Below, one piece after another: positions 13,193 through 27,764 of a stretch of DNA of 64,000 nucleotides (positions within the stretch are counted from its first letter, which is position 1; each line of letters begins with the position of its first letter). The notes below the pieces were generated by a model, which was not told where the DNA came from, made no database searches, and was given only the letters and a program-made list of their open reading frames with translations. This DNA is from Scortum barcoo (Eukaryota; Chordata; Actinopteri; Centrarchiformes; Terapontidae). Both the position numbers and the translations under genes were made by a program. The stretch covers positions 21,138,001-21,202,000 of the forward strand of contig CM041553.1 in assembly GCA_023238725.1 (NCBI GenBank), written 5' to 3'.

Positions 13193-16100
13193 ATATTTAC
13201 CCAGGAGGCCGTATGCCGTATCTCATTCTTTACACGTGATGTCTCATAAAAATTTCTTGCCAGTTGCACAGTAGTTGGGGTTTAAATGAGGCACATAAGG
13301 TGATCTGGAGGACTACTGCTGATTTATCTTGGACCGGGACACTGTTGTGGTGCTACAGTTTGGCACAGCTGCTCTCATAAAATGTTTTGATACCCCCAAT
13401 AAGAGTTCAGTGTTTTACTGTGATTAAATCCCTCGGGCCTGTTTGCAGTAAAAATCTCTCTCTCTGTCTCAGAGTGTCTGTCTCTCTCCCCCTCCCACAC
13501 CATCACTGTTTGCCTCTCTGCCTCCATCGTCATTCTTATTCTCTCCCACTCTCTACCTCTGGTGACCTACACACAGGGAAACATGGGTCACTGAGTAGAG
13601 TCCGTGTAGTCAGTACAACAGTCTGGTTAAAACCCTTGTAACTGTCTTGAACTGAAGTCACACCAAATAATTGTAAACAGTTTTTTTTTTGTTTGTTTTT
13701 TTTTATGTCAAATGGCACGTCTGCATTATTGGATTATTCATCACTTCTCCCAGGGAGCAATCACCTCCATCCATCTGCGGTTTATTTGACTGTGATGAAG
13801 ATGTTTCTGCAACTTCCAACCTGATTGGACCAAAATTTGCTTTAACATTCAAGCTCCCAACAAAAGAAACATTGATTCGGGTGACTTTCCCACCAGGTTA
13901 ATATTTCAAATTTCAAATAAGTATCTCTCCTGACCTCTCAGTTGTACACACACACTTTCTGCTGTGCACTTTTTTGGTGACCTCGTGACCTTCCCTCTAA
14001 CACCACCATCAGGCAACATTTTGTCTCTCTCATAAATACTGCTGACTGGTTTCCTGTTGTAACGAGTTCATTTCAAACAACTTGCCTAATTCATTGACTC
14101 AATTTTACAGGGGTTGTAACGGTGTGAAAATAATTTAAGATTTACTTCAGACTTGACAGTGTTTAAATTGCATTCAGTATCTCAGCCATTTGGTTTGTTC
14201 TGTGCAGAAACATTAGTGTCAAATCATCAGATTGTTTAAAAACAATCACAACTGACTGCTTTACGCTTGGACTCGTATCATCTGAACCCATTTCCTGTCG
14301 CTCTCTGCGCCGCCATATGACTGACTCCGTTTAGCCCACATTTGTCCTTCCACGATGACTGATTGTTAACCAAATGCCCTAATTGTTTAATTAGGTTGGG
14401 GCCAGGGAGCTGTGACAGCTGCGGCGTGATTCATGTATGCTGCATTTTCAGCAGCAGCAATGGTTGGCAGGTTGGGGGGTGCGAGGAGTGATGTGGCCTT
14501 TGGCAGGAGAGCTGGCATCTGTCACCCATGTCAGCATAATGGGAGCGGGAAAGGCGGTCCAAAAATGCTGCCAGGTAACCGGTAGCCTCCATTTTTCGCA
14601 GTTGTTGAGTTACAACAGCTGAAAACTGGATTCTGTATTTGTAGCTCAGAGTTCAAAGAATCGAGGCTCTTATCCATGTCGCCTTTGTCTTCAACAGTGT
14701 CTGTGCTTAACGCAATAACATATTGCTCATCAAATGCACATTTGGTCCCTTTAGTTCTGCCTCTCAATTGCCCCTTATCATTCACATAATAGGACATGAC
14801 ATAAAGACTTTAGTGACAACTGTTTGGTGTCTACTATATCCCATTATGCCATGTGAATTACACATCCACTTCCTTTTTTTGTGGCCATCTTGCGTCTAAA
14901 TGAGCCAACAACAGTAAAAGTCACATGCATCCCCAGAGCACCATGACCAGACTGTGTGTAGCGCTTGTTGAAGTAAATATTAATAGACAGGCAAGAGCGC
15001 TGGCTTGAATATTTCAAATCAGAGAGGCTGTACGGTATGACTGAGGCCAAGCCTGTGTGCTGCGATCCATTAGCGCTGTGTTCTCCACTACAACCATCCC
15101 CAGGGCAGCAGCACCAAGCGGAGTACAGTACTGTCTTGGCAATCTCTGCTGACAGTGTTTCCTCGCAGGCAGCTGACTTTCCAAGGGTAATACCGTAGGC
15201 AGAGTTGAACCAATTTTTGAAAGGCTCGGTATCAATAGTTTCTGTGTCGTTCTCCGTCTCATGTTCACCTCCCCTCTCTGTGCTCCACCGTGGGCAGGCA
15301 AACAGACACACATTGTCTTTAAGGAATGTCTACATCTGGGATAAGTAAGGATAATGGGGATACTGTGGTGTGAGTTCTCCAGGAAAAGTCGGCTTCTGGA
15401 TCTGTGGTTTCTTTGGGGCTGATGCCTTGTTAACGGATGAGGACAGCATTAGCTTGTAGAATAACACCAGCAAAAGGAATACTTCATCCTCGTAAATTAA
15501 TGTCACAAATGAGAGTCAGGTGACTATCCTTACCAGTAAATAGACAGTACTGCTCGTTTGCTGACACAGCTTAAAACAACCCAAGTTTTAAAGTCTAACT
15601 GATGACTTAGTCTCACTTTCTGTCTTCTCCTATGAAAAAAAAACACAAGAGGCATACCTAGAGGGGAAAGTCATTATTACTATTTTGTTGGTATTTTAGA
15701 AATTTTTTTGACAGGATATCACTGGGTAATTGTCTACATAAATTACCTTATCTTGGCACAGTTAGTCAAATCTTACAGAAAGCAATAACGTCAGCGCCCT
15801 GTCACTGGCAGAGCAGACGGTCACACTGATAGATAGATAATTAGCTGCTCAGCTGCAGCACATTAAACGGCATGTAAACGTAGCAGCGAATGTCACTTGG
15901 GTCTGGTTAGATGCCGCTGTGAACCTCACTCCTCAAAACCGCTCACAACATGCTCTCTGCCCATGATACGAAAGCTGAAGTGCAAAAGTTAAAGTACGCT
16001 GGTGTAACCTGTGAGCTGCTGTCAATCAAACACTGACACGCCCCCTCCAGCTGGCTGAGATAAAAAGCAGATGGACATTTTCTTTTCATCCCAATAACAA

Positions 16101-19100
16101 CCAATTAACAATGCATTTATGTTTGCATTAATCAGATTTTTGGTCACTCAGGAGGAGAACTCAACAATCTTAGCAAACTATCACTTATTCACACACCCCT
16201 GAGACAGAGCAACATTAGCATGCATTTGAAGTTGTGTGTCTGCCACCTGATGAATTAAAGTCCAATTCCCTCTCCTTTTAGCTCCATTTTGGTCTTCTCC
16301 ACCTCCTTATTACTGACCCTGCTGCGGCTGAAAATTACACTACTAGGATGGTGAGAATCAAAACAGTAAAGTTGCTTACCGAAAGGAGGTTAAACACTCT
16401 GCAAAGACACAGGACAACAACAACATAGATTAGTGCAGCTTTACACTTAACCTACATTAATTAGGTTAATTTTGTAATTTAGTGACAAACAGCCTATTTT
16501 GTTTTTTAAGTATGTGAACATGGTTGTATTTAGAACCACATTTAATTTGGAGTTTTCATCTTAACACGTGTATTTTCTCATATTCTGTGTTTTAAGATTC
16601 ATTATGTTTTCTGTGTTAAAAGAACAGGGTAAATATTTTGCTGCAGCTGAGAATTAAATCTTTGTTTATTTTGTCATTTTGTATTAAATGATGCATTTCA
16701 ACACTAGGCTTCTTACTGAAGTAGTGCTAATAAGTTATTGTCTTGCAGCCTGATGTCAGCATTGTTTTTGAGATGTAAAGCAAATAGGGTAGGAGAGCTT
16801 TTATTAGGAGATGTGGTGTTGCTGAATAATGCTTTATGTTTGACAGATTTATGTTCAGCTTTGTAAAGGTTCTGCCAGAGTTTTACAGCTCTTACTTTGG
16901 AGTGTGGAGGGAAATCTTCCCACCTTTTGCTTTGAGCATTGCTATTTACACCAAGGACTTATTTGCAGCAGCCTTGCAAAGCCAGCCTACATGTCATCAC
17001 AGAAGCTGAGCTCATAAGATTTAAGTTAGCTTCAGCGAGGCTAGATTTGTAGAGCTTCACCTTAAAGATTCCTGCTAAATGTTTGTCCCATTCATCAATG
17101 TTTGCATGACAGATTGCTGCCCATATGTCACTTTCATACAGATGCATGGACAGCAGGGTGAGTCTAGTTGAATCTAGCTGAATCTAGCATTAACAATGCC
17201 GCTTTGGTCTATATGGTAAAGAGGATTTAAAAGCAGAATGAAAGACTCAAAGTCAAATGACTGTACAAGTGATCTGAGAAATATTCTGAATTGTTTTGAT
17301 CTCTAGTTTGATTTGAATTTTAATCAACTTGAACTTTCCCTCTTGCTTTGTTTGAACATTTTGACATGCAGTGGGCTGCAGTGTGGAGGTGATATTTTAA
17401 GTAAACACTGAGCTGTGGATTGATTGTATAGTCAGAGCGCTGTATGATTTATAGGGCCAACTGCATATTACCACTCCCTCTGGGTGGTATAGAGCCATGA
17501 CATTGTCATACCTTGTGTTACTTTAAATTTGCAGCCATACTCTGACATACAGGGTTGAAAACTGCAGTTGTCCAGCTAAATCAATATGGCAGTAATTATT
17601 ACATTGTTGTAATGTAGGTGTGCTCGAGATTTTCACGCGTGTTGGATTGATATTGTACATGCCACTTTTCTCTACAGGTTTTTTCTCGTGCTGCATGACA
17701 ATTAAGATCTTGAGTTTGGAAGGTGTCTCAGTGTGAACAATAATTGTGATTTCTTGCAAAGAATTTTTTAGTACAAGAGTCATTTGGAAAGTGTCAGGCA
17801 AAGTCAAGAAAAAAAACCAGCTGCGACACTGGGTCCTACGACAGAACAATCCAAGAAACAAGAACAATTATTCGCTTGGAAAGTACAGGTAAGCATTTTC
17901 TCTCTGCCTCTAGATGCGTGTCTAAAATGATGAGGTTCATTATCTACGATATCAGAGTAGAGAGATGCAGACAGTGGTTTGCTCAAAAACACAAAGCTAA
18001 TGATAATAGCAGCACTGGTAGGAAACTTAGGGTTAGGAAATTGGGGTTTCCAAGAATAGTGTTTAATGGTATTTCCAACATTTCATGACAAGAATATATG
18101 ACAGGAATATGACAAATATTGTTATTCCATGCTTGAGTGTTGTGCTGAAGCACATTTGTCTTTCGTTTTTAGTTCTTTTTCCACTTTTACCTTACTGCCC
18201 TGTGCAAAGACAGTAAATGACAATATCCTGTATCCAAAGGCATAAAGAAACTTGAAATACATGATGCATGCTGAATGCACAGTGACATCAAGGTAGAGAT
18301 GAGCGACTGATTACTTCTGCTTAAGCTATGCTGTGCTTATAATAGACCGTCTGTTCCCCTCTGAGCCAATGCTACCAAACACAGGAGATGAGGAAGTAGC
18401 CGGGCACGACCACATCACTCCAGAAATGAAAGTTTTGCTCTAACAGAAGGGTCAGCGAATGTGGGAGATAGTAAAGGCTCCTCTGGTATCCAAAGTATGA
18501 CTTGGGTTCACGGGAAGCTCATTAACACTGCAAATCCCCTTGATCTTTTCCAATTAACTGTCCCGGCTAGGACGATGTGAGACATGCAATTAACAAAGGC
18601 CAGTGGCTGACTCACCCCTCATCCCCCTGTTTCATTACCGGCAAGCCTTGGATCTGAGTCAAATTCAACAGCTGACATATGTGCTTTAACAATCTGAGGG
18701 CAGCGAGTTTGATGCATAGCAGGTCTTCTTTCTCTGTACGGTAATTATGGAGATGCGTCCCCCCGTTATTGGGAGAGTTGGTTCAAGGTCTCTCTCAGAC
18801 AGCGAGGGGTAACATGTAAGAGTCAATAATGAAACAGGGGGAGATGATCAGAGATGTGTGTGACACTCGCAACTCTGGACTTTGGATCTGTATACTGCTG
18901 TAGCTCGTTAGCGTATTAACTCGTTAGCGTTTCAACTGAGTATTGAATATGAGTATTGGTTTTACTTCCCCAAACTGATCATCAATTGTTTCAGAAAATA
19001 GGACTTATATTAAGGATTATGATTATGATTATTGATTATGTGTCCGTTCATGGGCTGACATCGGGGTTTCACAGTGACAGAAAATTGAAAATTATTCTTA

Positions 19101-21163
19101 TGTACGTTCACGTCTCTGTGTGCAGTTTTAACATACGTTGAAGCAACTCAGCATAATCACACATACACTTCATATAATTTGATTCTGCTGAGAGGGGTAC
19201 ACAGCCTGAGAGGAGGAGCTGCCTGTAGGTTTACCTGTCAAGAAGTGAACCACAGCGCTCGTGTAGACATCTTGTGTGTACTTAGGAAAACAGTTTACAG
19301 TGTCAATAGTTGTGTTCAAACAAAGAATTAAACCTGTAGGACTGTTCCCTGAACCCTGTTGCCAATGTTAAATTTCATGTTCGCATGTGGTGCTTGTGCA
19401 ATTTTCAGTGTCACATACTGTATTAGCTGCCAAGATAATTTTAAAATGATAAAAAGAAAATAATTGATAAAAACACAGGATGAGAAGATTTACAACTTGA
19501 CATTCATAGATGATTGTGAAATAATGCGAAGTTGATTTTAGACAGAGGTATAAAAAAAGGGTTTGAAAACATCATCTGTTGTTGATGACTCTAATATTTT
19601 TAACAAACCTGTTTTAAAAAGAAAATATAAATGATTGATATTCCTTGGAGTGCACAAAAAACATCATTTCAGAAAATAAATAAAAATGAGCATCTGTTTT
19701 TGCAAATTAACCCCTTAAATGTACTTGATGTACAAATGTACTTGACATGAATAATGAACAGAGTTGCTCCTGCTCGTAGTATAATTATGACAAAGAAATG
19801 GAACTGCTAGAAGTTTTACCAGAGCCACCATGCCACTGTTTTAGGCAAGACCGTACAACCCAAAACCTGACAGACCTGCTATCGCGGTAAGGTCAATTAG
19901 TCCTTCCTAAGCCACGTCCTCTTTCACGTGCTCGCTTGCTAGCTCTGATGAACTAAAGTCAACTTTCCCCTTTGCTTTCCTACGCCCTTACATACTCAGA
20001 TCCACATGTCTCTTTAAAGGTAACATTACTGTGTAAAGTCACATTACATTGGTGTCACAGTCTTCACATGCACATTACACTAGTCACACCTTGAGTTAGT
20101 TATATTTAGCAGCCTGATGTCAGGTCACCAAAGGTCAGTATTTCTCTGTTAACATTCAAGAGAACAGGAAAGAAAAGTTTGTTGCTGACATATTTGTCAG
20201 ATAAGGTAGGTTAAATTCACTGCTTAATACACCCACAGGGAGAAAAAAACACACTCATACTTGCTCATTTGCCTTACCATAGTTACCTCTTTTTTAAGTA
20301 AGGAAGGAATGAAGGAAGGGATGAAGAAACACAGAAATCTAGAAAGTAAAGAAGGAAGGAATCATTTTCATTAGGAGAGAGCAAACTTTGCCAAAGGCCA
20401 TCGCACTTTGTGGGGCTACTAAGGCAACTACACTGTTTAAACAAGAGAAGTCGAGACTTTTATTTCTCTTCCTCTTTTTAGACATAAGGAAGGGAACTGT
20501 GTTTTATATTGCCCACTGAGTTAAACTGATGGTAAACAGTAAATTCGACACAAAGTAATTAAATGTATTAACATGTTTGGAACGTAATTATAAATCCACA
20601 TGGTCTGCCATTTTGTCAAAAAAAGTTTCAGTAAGACTGAACACGTAAACTCACCATTTTGGCACCAGTGACATAATTAGTGGAGAAAAACACGACTTAA
20701 TGGATATTCAGAAGATCTTAACGTCCCTTTGAAGATGAAATTTGCATGTTCTGTCAAGTGATCATGTTAGTGGGCACACAGACTCTCTGGCTTCAAATGC
20801 AGAATTTGCCGCCCACCAGCATGGACGCATACAGTACACACACCAGCCAGCACTTAAAGCACAGGCGCACAAAACCTGTACAACCTGTACTTCTGAGGAC
20901 ATTTTATTGTCTGACACTCCCTCCCCTGTAGGATGAGCTTATGTGACCCCAGTCCTTTAAACCTTTAAACAACAGATTCTTGCCCCCACATTATTACAAA
21001 AATATCTTGAAAGGAGAAAATAAAACTTCCTGTAAAATCAGATTTTTGCTGTAAATTTAGTGTCAAATTGAGATATGCACCATGTCTGTTTTCTTTCACA
21101 AAATGCCCATATCTGTCTGTCTGTGTGTCCCTCTATCTATTGAAGGAAGCTTCTTGTTCTTGC

Positions 21164-21164
<1 letters not shown>
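13193..21164. other. Intergenic, no gene recognised
   Basis: Contains CT-rich sequence near 13447-13560 and a T-run near 13681. The longest frame (minus strand, 14844-15311, 155 residues) overlaps another frame and has no recognisable domain. A less AT-rich stretch at about 18.5-18.75 kb carries clustered homeodomain and TCF/SOX-like words. Confidence 0.55.
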
Positions 21165-21217
<53 letters not shown>

Positions 21218-21225
21218 ATGTGTGT
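21165..21225. repeat. (TG)26 microsatellite
   Basis: A perfect TG run occupies 21165-21216, followed by catgtgtgt. It is probably polymorphic in length. Confidence 0.95.
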
Positions 21226-22716
21226 CTAATACTGTATTTCTCTGCATGTGTGGGCTGCTGGAACTCGGTTTTGGTGATAGAGAGTGAATTCAAACTCCTT
21301 TGCAAGCAATGTCTGGGTAGCTGGGCTCAGATTTTTGGCACTGCTAAGTCTTTGCATTTTCATTTGGTTTAAATATTGATACAATATTCATCATTGCATT
21401 ACATTTGCATTAATGTTAATTCTCTTAAGGGCATAGCAGCATCACAGTGTGTGTCTCTGGAAAGGAAAATTAGACTATTTTGGTGACTCCAATAATGTCA
21501 GTAGTACAATAACTATGCAAAATATTTACAGAATATGTACCCCCTTATAACTCCTCCTAGTACAGTGATATAATAATTAGAAATATGTAAAGCCAATTCT
21601 ATACTTATAACAAATGTATAATTTTGTTTTGTTGTATAACTATTTGTTTAACCATTGCTGAAACAAGATGAAACACTTTGTAAATATCATGTGTAAAATA
21701 CACTACAAGCTAAAATTTCTAGCTTTATTAGGAATTAAAATAATCTTTTTTGTAAAAGTTGGGAATAAAAGTGTGTTTGACAGTCAAGCAGCACATTAAT
21801 GCCTCCTAATCATGAGGGCTTTTATATTAAACTTCACAATATTCTTACTTTTTATTGGGAAAAAAAAAGAAAAGAAAAGGTAATGCCTTTAAATGTTCTC
21901 CTGATTACACTGAAAGCTCTCAAGTTTGTTTGCTTGCAGGTTGTGAATTGCTGCAAGCTAATTAGTGACATATTCATTTTGTAAGGTGTAACTTTCACAC
22001 TGCTTGCATAAAAAGCGTAGAACATATGCAGCTGTAAGCAGTGCCTCAGGAGTCAGCAAAGAGTAGAATAGCAAGCTGAAAATATCTGAGGCCTGTCTGC
22101 CTCTTCAGTCAATCTAAGTAACATTATGACATGATTCGAGAGCCAGTCCGCTTTAAGTGAATATGAAGAAGATGTTTGCCATCAATTGCATCTTATTTGT
22201 TTACTGCGCAACTTATTTTCAGGGCCGGTCATGAAACATGCAGGATAGATCATATTGGATGCAGTGACTGGACAAAATATTGAAAACAGGAAACGTAAAA
22301 GGACTTTGGAGTAATTAAACCCCAATCACCAAGTCAGCTACAACAGTGTCATTTTAAGATGAAAGTCAAATAGCATTATGGGTCAACTTTAAAAGAGGTC
22401 TGACGATTACCACTTTTATGTGACTTTTCAAAGCAACATGAAGCAACTAATGGAGTTCTAAAGTGGTCACAGAATTGGCGCCTAAATTGCAGGTACATCA
22501 ATTACAAGAACTACAAATGTATTTAAAGCAGCAAGGGTCCCAATTATCAAATGACAAACTGCAGTGGCAAGGAATAATGGGTAGTTCAATTAGTCTTCTA
22601 CTTGTATATACTGTACATGTTTAAACACAATTTCTAGACCTTTGTCCTCGCAGAGTCACACCAGCAGCTTCGTGATGCTGTAGTCAGTGCGGTGTAGTCA
22701 GGCAGTTATTTTTCTG
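21226..22716. other. Intergenic, nothing recognised
   Basis: AT-rich, only short chance frames. Confidence 0.5.
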
Positions 22717-23160
22717 AGCTAAATGCTAACATCAGCATGCAAACACAGTTATAATGACAAAACTAACATGCTGATATTTGGTAGGTACAATGTTTACCAT
22801 CTTAGTTTTATTGTGTTCGCATGCTAACATGCTAATTAGCTCTTAACCAAAAGTGTAGTCGACAATAAAGGCTGATGGAAATGTCATTAGTTTAGCGCGT
22901 ATTTGGTCATGAACCACAGTACTGGACAAGTCAAAATTTATTCTAAGATAACCAAAGTCAATGGGATTTATCCTCTGGGGATCATGCATGTCTGTACAAA
23001 TATCACTGCAATCCATGAAATAGCTGTGGAGATATTAACACACGATAAAACACAAGTGTCAGCCTCACAGTCGCACCAGAGGAAATGTCAGAGGATTGAC
23101 AAAGTCAATTGATTTCATCCTCTGGAGACCATGGAGGGTTTTCTTGAGATGTTTCAATTC
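22717..23160. mobile_element. Interspersed repeat of the percomorph 'TTAGCATGCTAACATG' type
   Basis: It contains the repeated words gctaacat and gcatgctaacatgctaatta (22725-22840). These are followed by a recognisable downstream body: ggctgatggaaatgtcatta, tatttggtcatgaacca, ggggatcatgcatgtctgta and gcaatccatgaaatagctg. I know this order from a very common percomorph repeat. It is diverged and lacks a coding region. The segment at 23090-23135 partly repeats 22945-22985 (caaagtcaatNgatttNatc followed by ctctgg), suggesting an internal duplication. Confidence 0.65.
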
Positions 23161-25798
23161 GGACGAACAGACCAACACTGCAATTCTTTGAACCATGCTA
23201 TCAGTGTCAATGAATAGTAACTAAAATGACTGTTTGGTCTTACATTTAAGCAGAATTGGGGTTTCATCTGATTTCATATTGATATTTTGTTTGATATATT
23301 GTATTAACATCTTGGCTAATCATTTCCAATATTGTTTTCTATCAATCATTAGAGTCTATAAATCCATCCATTTTATGACACAACAAAACAAACTTTATAT
23401 AACCACAAAAGTCGGTCAGATGAATGAAATGAATGATAACAGTTAGTCTCAGCCTCCTTTAAGTTTTACACTACTGTGGGCTGTGCAGCCTGAAAAGTCT
23501 TATTAACCTAGGTGCCATTCATTAACATCACATTATTCATATGCATTTCTATATTGGACTCCGTGCATTTCCAATCCTGCAACAATTACACAGTTATCAA
23601 GGATTAAGGGATCCTATATTTAGGAGCGGTTACAGAGATAAGCAATTATTTTCAGGATTGAACAAATTCAAATTAGAGTCACTCATGCAAGCTTCTCTCC
23701 TAATGACCATAATAATTCTATTTTATCAGACTGGCAGCAAAATACCTGCATTAATGTACTTTTAGATGGATAAAAATTACTTTGAACCTCAGCTTGATCG
23801 TGTCGATGGCTGCTAATAGACAAATTATATCTTATTATAAAATAAATGTTCACTGTCTTTCATCTTTCATTCTTTGTCATCACTGCCATGAGACTAGGTC
23901 AAGACCATGGTGCAAAAAGTATTTTTTGAACTGCACAAAATATCATATTTCCTTAACAAAACATTGACTGTGCAAGGCTTTACTGGGCCACCTCTCTATG
24001 TTATGTTTAAGATGAACCAGGCTGTTGCCATAACAGCGCTGACAGGCATGGCCAGCGAGTTCCCTCTTCCTGAAATAGCCTGTAAAATTGTTGAAACAGA
24101 TAACTGGGAATCTGGCTGCTGGCCAGGAGCGTGCCCCAATGCCTCATGGGATATTAATGGTAGCCCAAGCTGAGGCAGGTCTGCAGTGAGGGAATAGATC
24201 CTAGAACCAGCACGGCACATCTCCCTTAATCAGTGCTTTAAAATCAGCTGTGCCTCTGCTAATTGGCTTCATTTCAATCTCAGAATGTCTCCATTTGCTA
24301 TTGAATTAGAGCAGTGAGAGGTTGTGAGGCATGTTGTAGGAATACATGTTTCTGAGCGGAATAACACTCAGTATTAAATCTCCTTTCCACAATGCAATTG
24401 CCCGTAACCACAAATTTGCACAGTGCATGCAGGAGTTGTTCAATAATTGCTTTAATTACGAAGTGACCACTCTTCTTTCTGTGCCTTTCCCCACTAAACC
24501 CTCCATCTTTACTTCTCTCTTACTGTGTCCTGGCTAGTGGGGCTGCTGGTAGATAAATATCAGGTCCTTTGGCAGCGGTCCTCCATGTACATTTCCCCAG
24601 TGAGCCCATGGGCCCCTTGATGAAAGCCATCCGTCACTGCTGTGGGATGACCTGTCGGCAGCGGCCACCACGCACCTCCACCCTGACCACTAGACTGTGA
24701 AGGGGATGTCTCCATGAGCACCCTCACACGCCACCAAATCATGATTTAATGCCTTTAATTTACACTGTCTCGAGGGCTTATCAAAAGGTTAGCTCAGGAG
24801 CATTGAGACAAGTTTATAAAGGCCTTGCTGGGACACTGCTACATTGGATTTGGGGTTTACTGTAACACTCTACTGAATTTTCTGAAATTTGTGAATTATA
24901 CAAAATTTTGATTACCGCTATAAGTTCCCATTTAGCGCTGCTACTGCGGTGCATTTTTGGCTAGCAGGGCATGTTTTTCTGTCAACGTATCTCAAGGGAC
25001 AAGACAAGAGAGAATGACGTGAAGCTGAGTGAGATTAATGCGTGGTAAATGGAACATGTGCCGGGATGACAGCGTAGATGAGGAATGATGCCTCTACAGG
25101 AGATGGAGAGTGACAGGCCAAACACAACCAAGTGGGGTGGGGGGGGGTATTCCCATGAATATTCCTCCCAAATATTTAGAGCACATTCAACATGGCGCTG
25201 CGAACACTGGATGTGGGCTAAATCAGCGTTGGAGGCATTTGATGCAATTTGTTGTAATATTTTATCACAGAAGTCACATAGCAATGGTCTAATTGAAAGT
25301 GATGAAATGGTGTATTAGGCGAGCTTTGGTGAGCCAGCAGCGTGCAAAACAAATTCCATGCAGGTTTGATCTGTTGTGGGCCATCAAGACCAATTTATGA
25401 CCGTCATCATCATCACTTCAAGTAATGTCATTGGAGGGCACATGGAACGGTAAATCCTGTTCCCAGGTTCCTCGTTACTGTAAATGTTCCTCCTACACAA
25501 GTAATCAAAGAGATAATTCATGTAGCAATATGCTCCTGTAGGTCAGAATGGGACTGAGGATGCACAAAACATGGAGGAAGAGGAGGATTTAATAAAGACG
25601 ATGTAAGGTATAAAAATGTAAATCTTTGATGGAAAATACTGCACCTTCAAAAGGTGTCATGAAGCAAAACACAGTAATAGCGTTTGTATTTGTAAGCACT
25701 GCATTCTAGATTAATCTTGGCCAAAGACCTACAGGTGCTGCAGTGTCACCGTGTCAGACAAAAACCAACTAAAAGGTGTATCGTGAATTAGAGAGCCT
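23161..25798. other. Intergenic, possible regulatory DNA
   Basis: No gene. The blocks at 23515-23770, 24050-24330 and 24560-24840 are free of low complexity and rich in homeodomain-type ATTA words with mixed GC content, the look of conserved non-coding DNA. Conservation was not tested. Confidence 0.4.
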
Positions 25799-26816
25799 TT
25801 AAAGAGTCAGTTCACCCAAATTAGTACAAACAAACCTAACACATTTTCTCATGCATCTTTTGTTGTATCTGGCCCATGTTTAGAAGCAGCCGTCTTTTGG
25901 GTTCTTCCTTTACCCCAACACAACGGTAAACACAATGGGGTTGAATAAAAATGTGCTTTGTGGCACTGAAAAGCACTGAAAAATAGATTTTTAGAAGGTA
26001 AACGATAAACATCCATTTCAAGAACAGGAACTATTTCTTTGGTAGAAAATAGTTACAATGAAAACTGTGGATTTGTCTGTGGATTTCACAGAATAATTGG
26101 GACACAGTTTGCTGCTGAGTTTTTTTAAATGTATTTCCCTGTGTGTGTGTGCTGTGGTGCCACAAAATTGCTTTCGACTCCATTGTATTGGCATACAAGC
26201 AGGAGCTGTAGAGACAGATATCTCAAAACCTTGACACATAAATCCAAAACTATTTACATGGCTAGACTAGACCCTAAACTCTACATGGCAACTAGAGGAA
26301 ATGTGCTAAATATGTGGGTTTTTAGGGGATGTCACATCAACTGAACTCTTAAATCATTGTTTTTGTATTAGCCAACTAACAACATCTAATCACTAAATAT
26401 TCATCTACACTTATATATTAGTATACTGTGTTTAAATGTTAAAATATGAAGAGAAGCAAAGAAATAGTGGCTGACAGATGTGTTCAGATAGCTAATGTAG
26501 ATCTGCAGGTGTCACTGCCGGCTGTGCAGAGTATTAATACAGGTCAAGTGATTTATTTCTACCAGGTATTTGAAAACCTCATTTAAAGTAAGTGTTAAAA
26601 GTCCATATGCAATGCATATGCTAAATAAAAATCTGATGGAAAATATACAACAGTTCAACAGTACTTTTACAAAAAAAGTAATAAAAAATAAAATAAGAAG
26701 ATGCATCTGAGTTTAAGCTACAGTCCTACTCTGAGTTGGGATATAACTGTTCAAAATGCCATCAGAAATTTCCAGATGTTCTTTTTTTGTATTTTTTGGA
26801 TTAGCTGATCCTTTAA
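25799..26816. mobile_element. MITE-like element, copy 2, with TTAA-type ends
   Basis: The left end is TTAAAGAGTCAGTTCACCCA. The right end on the opposite strand is TTAAAGGATCAGCTAATCCA. TTAA is present at both edges (25799-25802 and 26813-26816). The interior carries CTATTTCTTTGGTAG (26031-26045), as in copy 1, and a block around ccattgtattggcatac that reappears inverted in copy 3. No transposase remains are visible. Confidence 0.7.
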
Positions 26817-27764
26817 CTAGCCAATTAAAATACAAGGCATGCTCTGAATTAGACAAAGACCAGTATTTCTGGCAGAGTGGTGACTTTAACTGATGAGTCT
26901 GTTACTCTCACTCCACCAAACTCACTCCACAAATCACAACAAGTGTTCCCTGCTGGGAGGACTTTGGGCTCAGTCTTGTGTTTGTTTGCTAATAGACACC
27001 AATGATACAGTTTTCCTTTTTCCTCCTTTTTTCCAGAGTTTCCTCCTTCTCTAATCCACAGTGCCTCCCGGCATGATAACTCAGCTAAACTGAGAGCACA
27101 TTCTTGAAGTAGATAGACTGGAAGTGGAAGGGAGTCTGGTTTACTTTCTTAAACTTTTTTCAAATAAGTTTTCCTTAATGTATAAAAGACTTGTTTACTG
27201 CACCTACTAGATGTTCAATATGAACATCGACACCCATACCAAGCCCTGCCCCATGCGGATTTCTCTGGCCAAACAATCAACATAAAAGTAAAAGTTTCCT
27301 CTTCTTCCGTCTGCCAACTCTGACAGCGTTAGTCCAGTTGAGAGGATGGAAGAGTAAATGTTTTTCAAAGGGACCTTATTGCTTTGTTCTTCGTGGCACA
27401 AATTTTAACCACTGTCTGATCAAACAAACCGAGCAGGCTGTTCCGGGGCTTTAAGAAAACACTTCATAATAAAAGTACAGATGTCAGGGTTTGCCAGTTT
27501 TCTAATCCTCAGATAACATGATATTAGTAAAGCATGTTGCTCAGTCATTATGTACAATAACCACTCGGATAAAAAGGAAATACGTTGTTAAAAAGAGGAG
27601 GAGGTTTTGTGAATCGCCAGAAAGTGTCATGTGGTAAAAAAAAATTAATACAAAACAATTGACAATAAAAGACAACAAATGACAATATTTCTTGTTTCCT
27701 GTGGCAGTAAGGTAACTGCTTTCTGTAGTAACCTAATGGACAACAATAAGACAGAAAATAGAAA
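26817..27764. other. Intergenic, nothing recognised
   Basis: No gene or repeat that I can name. Confidence 0.5.

Noticed and set aside
14844..15311. 155-residue minus-strand frame
   Set aside because: No recognisable domain, overlapped by another frame on the same strand, no splice or promoter context. A frame of this length is expected by chance in 64 kb.
21082..21372. 96-residue frame with a Cys-Val repeat
   Set aside because: Translation of the TG microsatellite.
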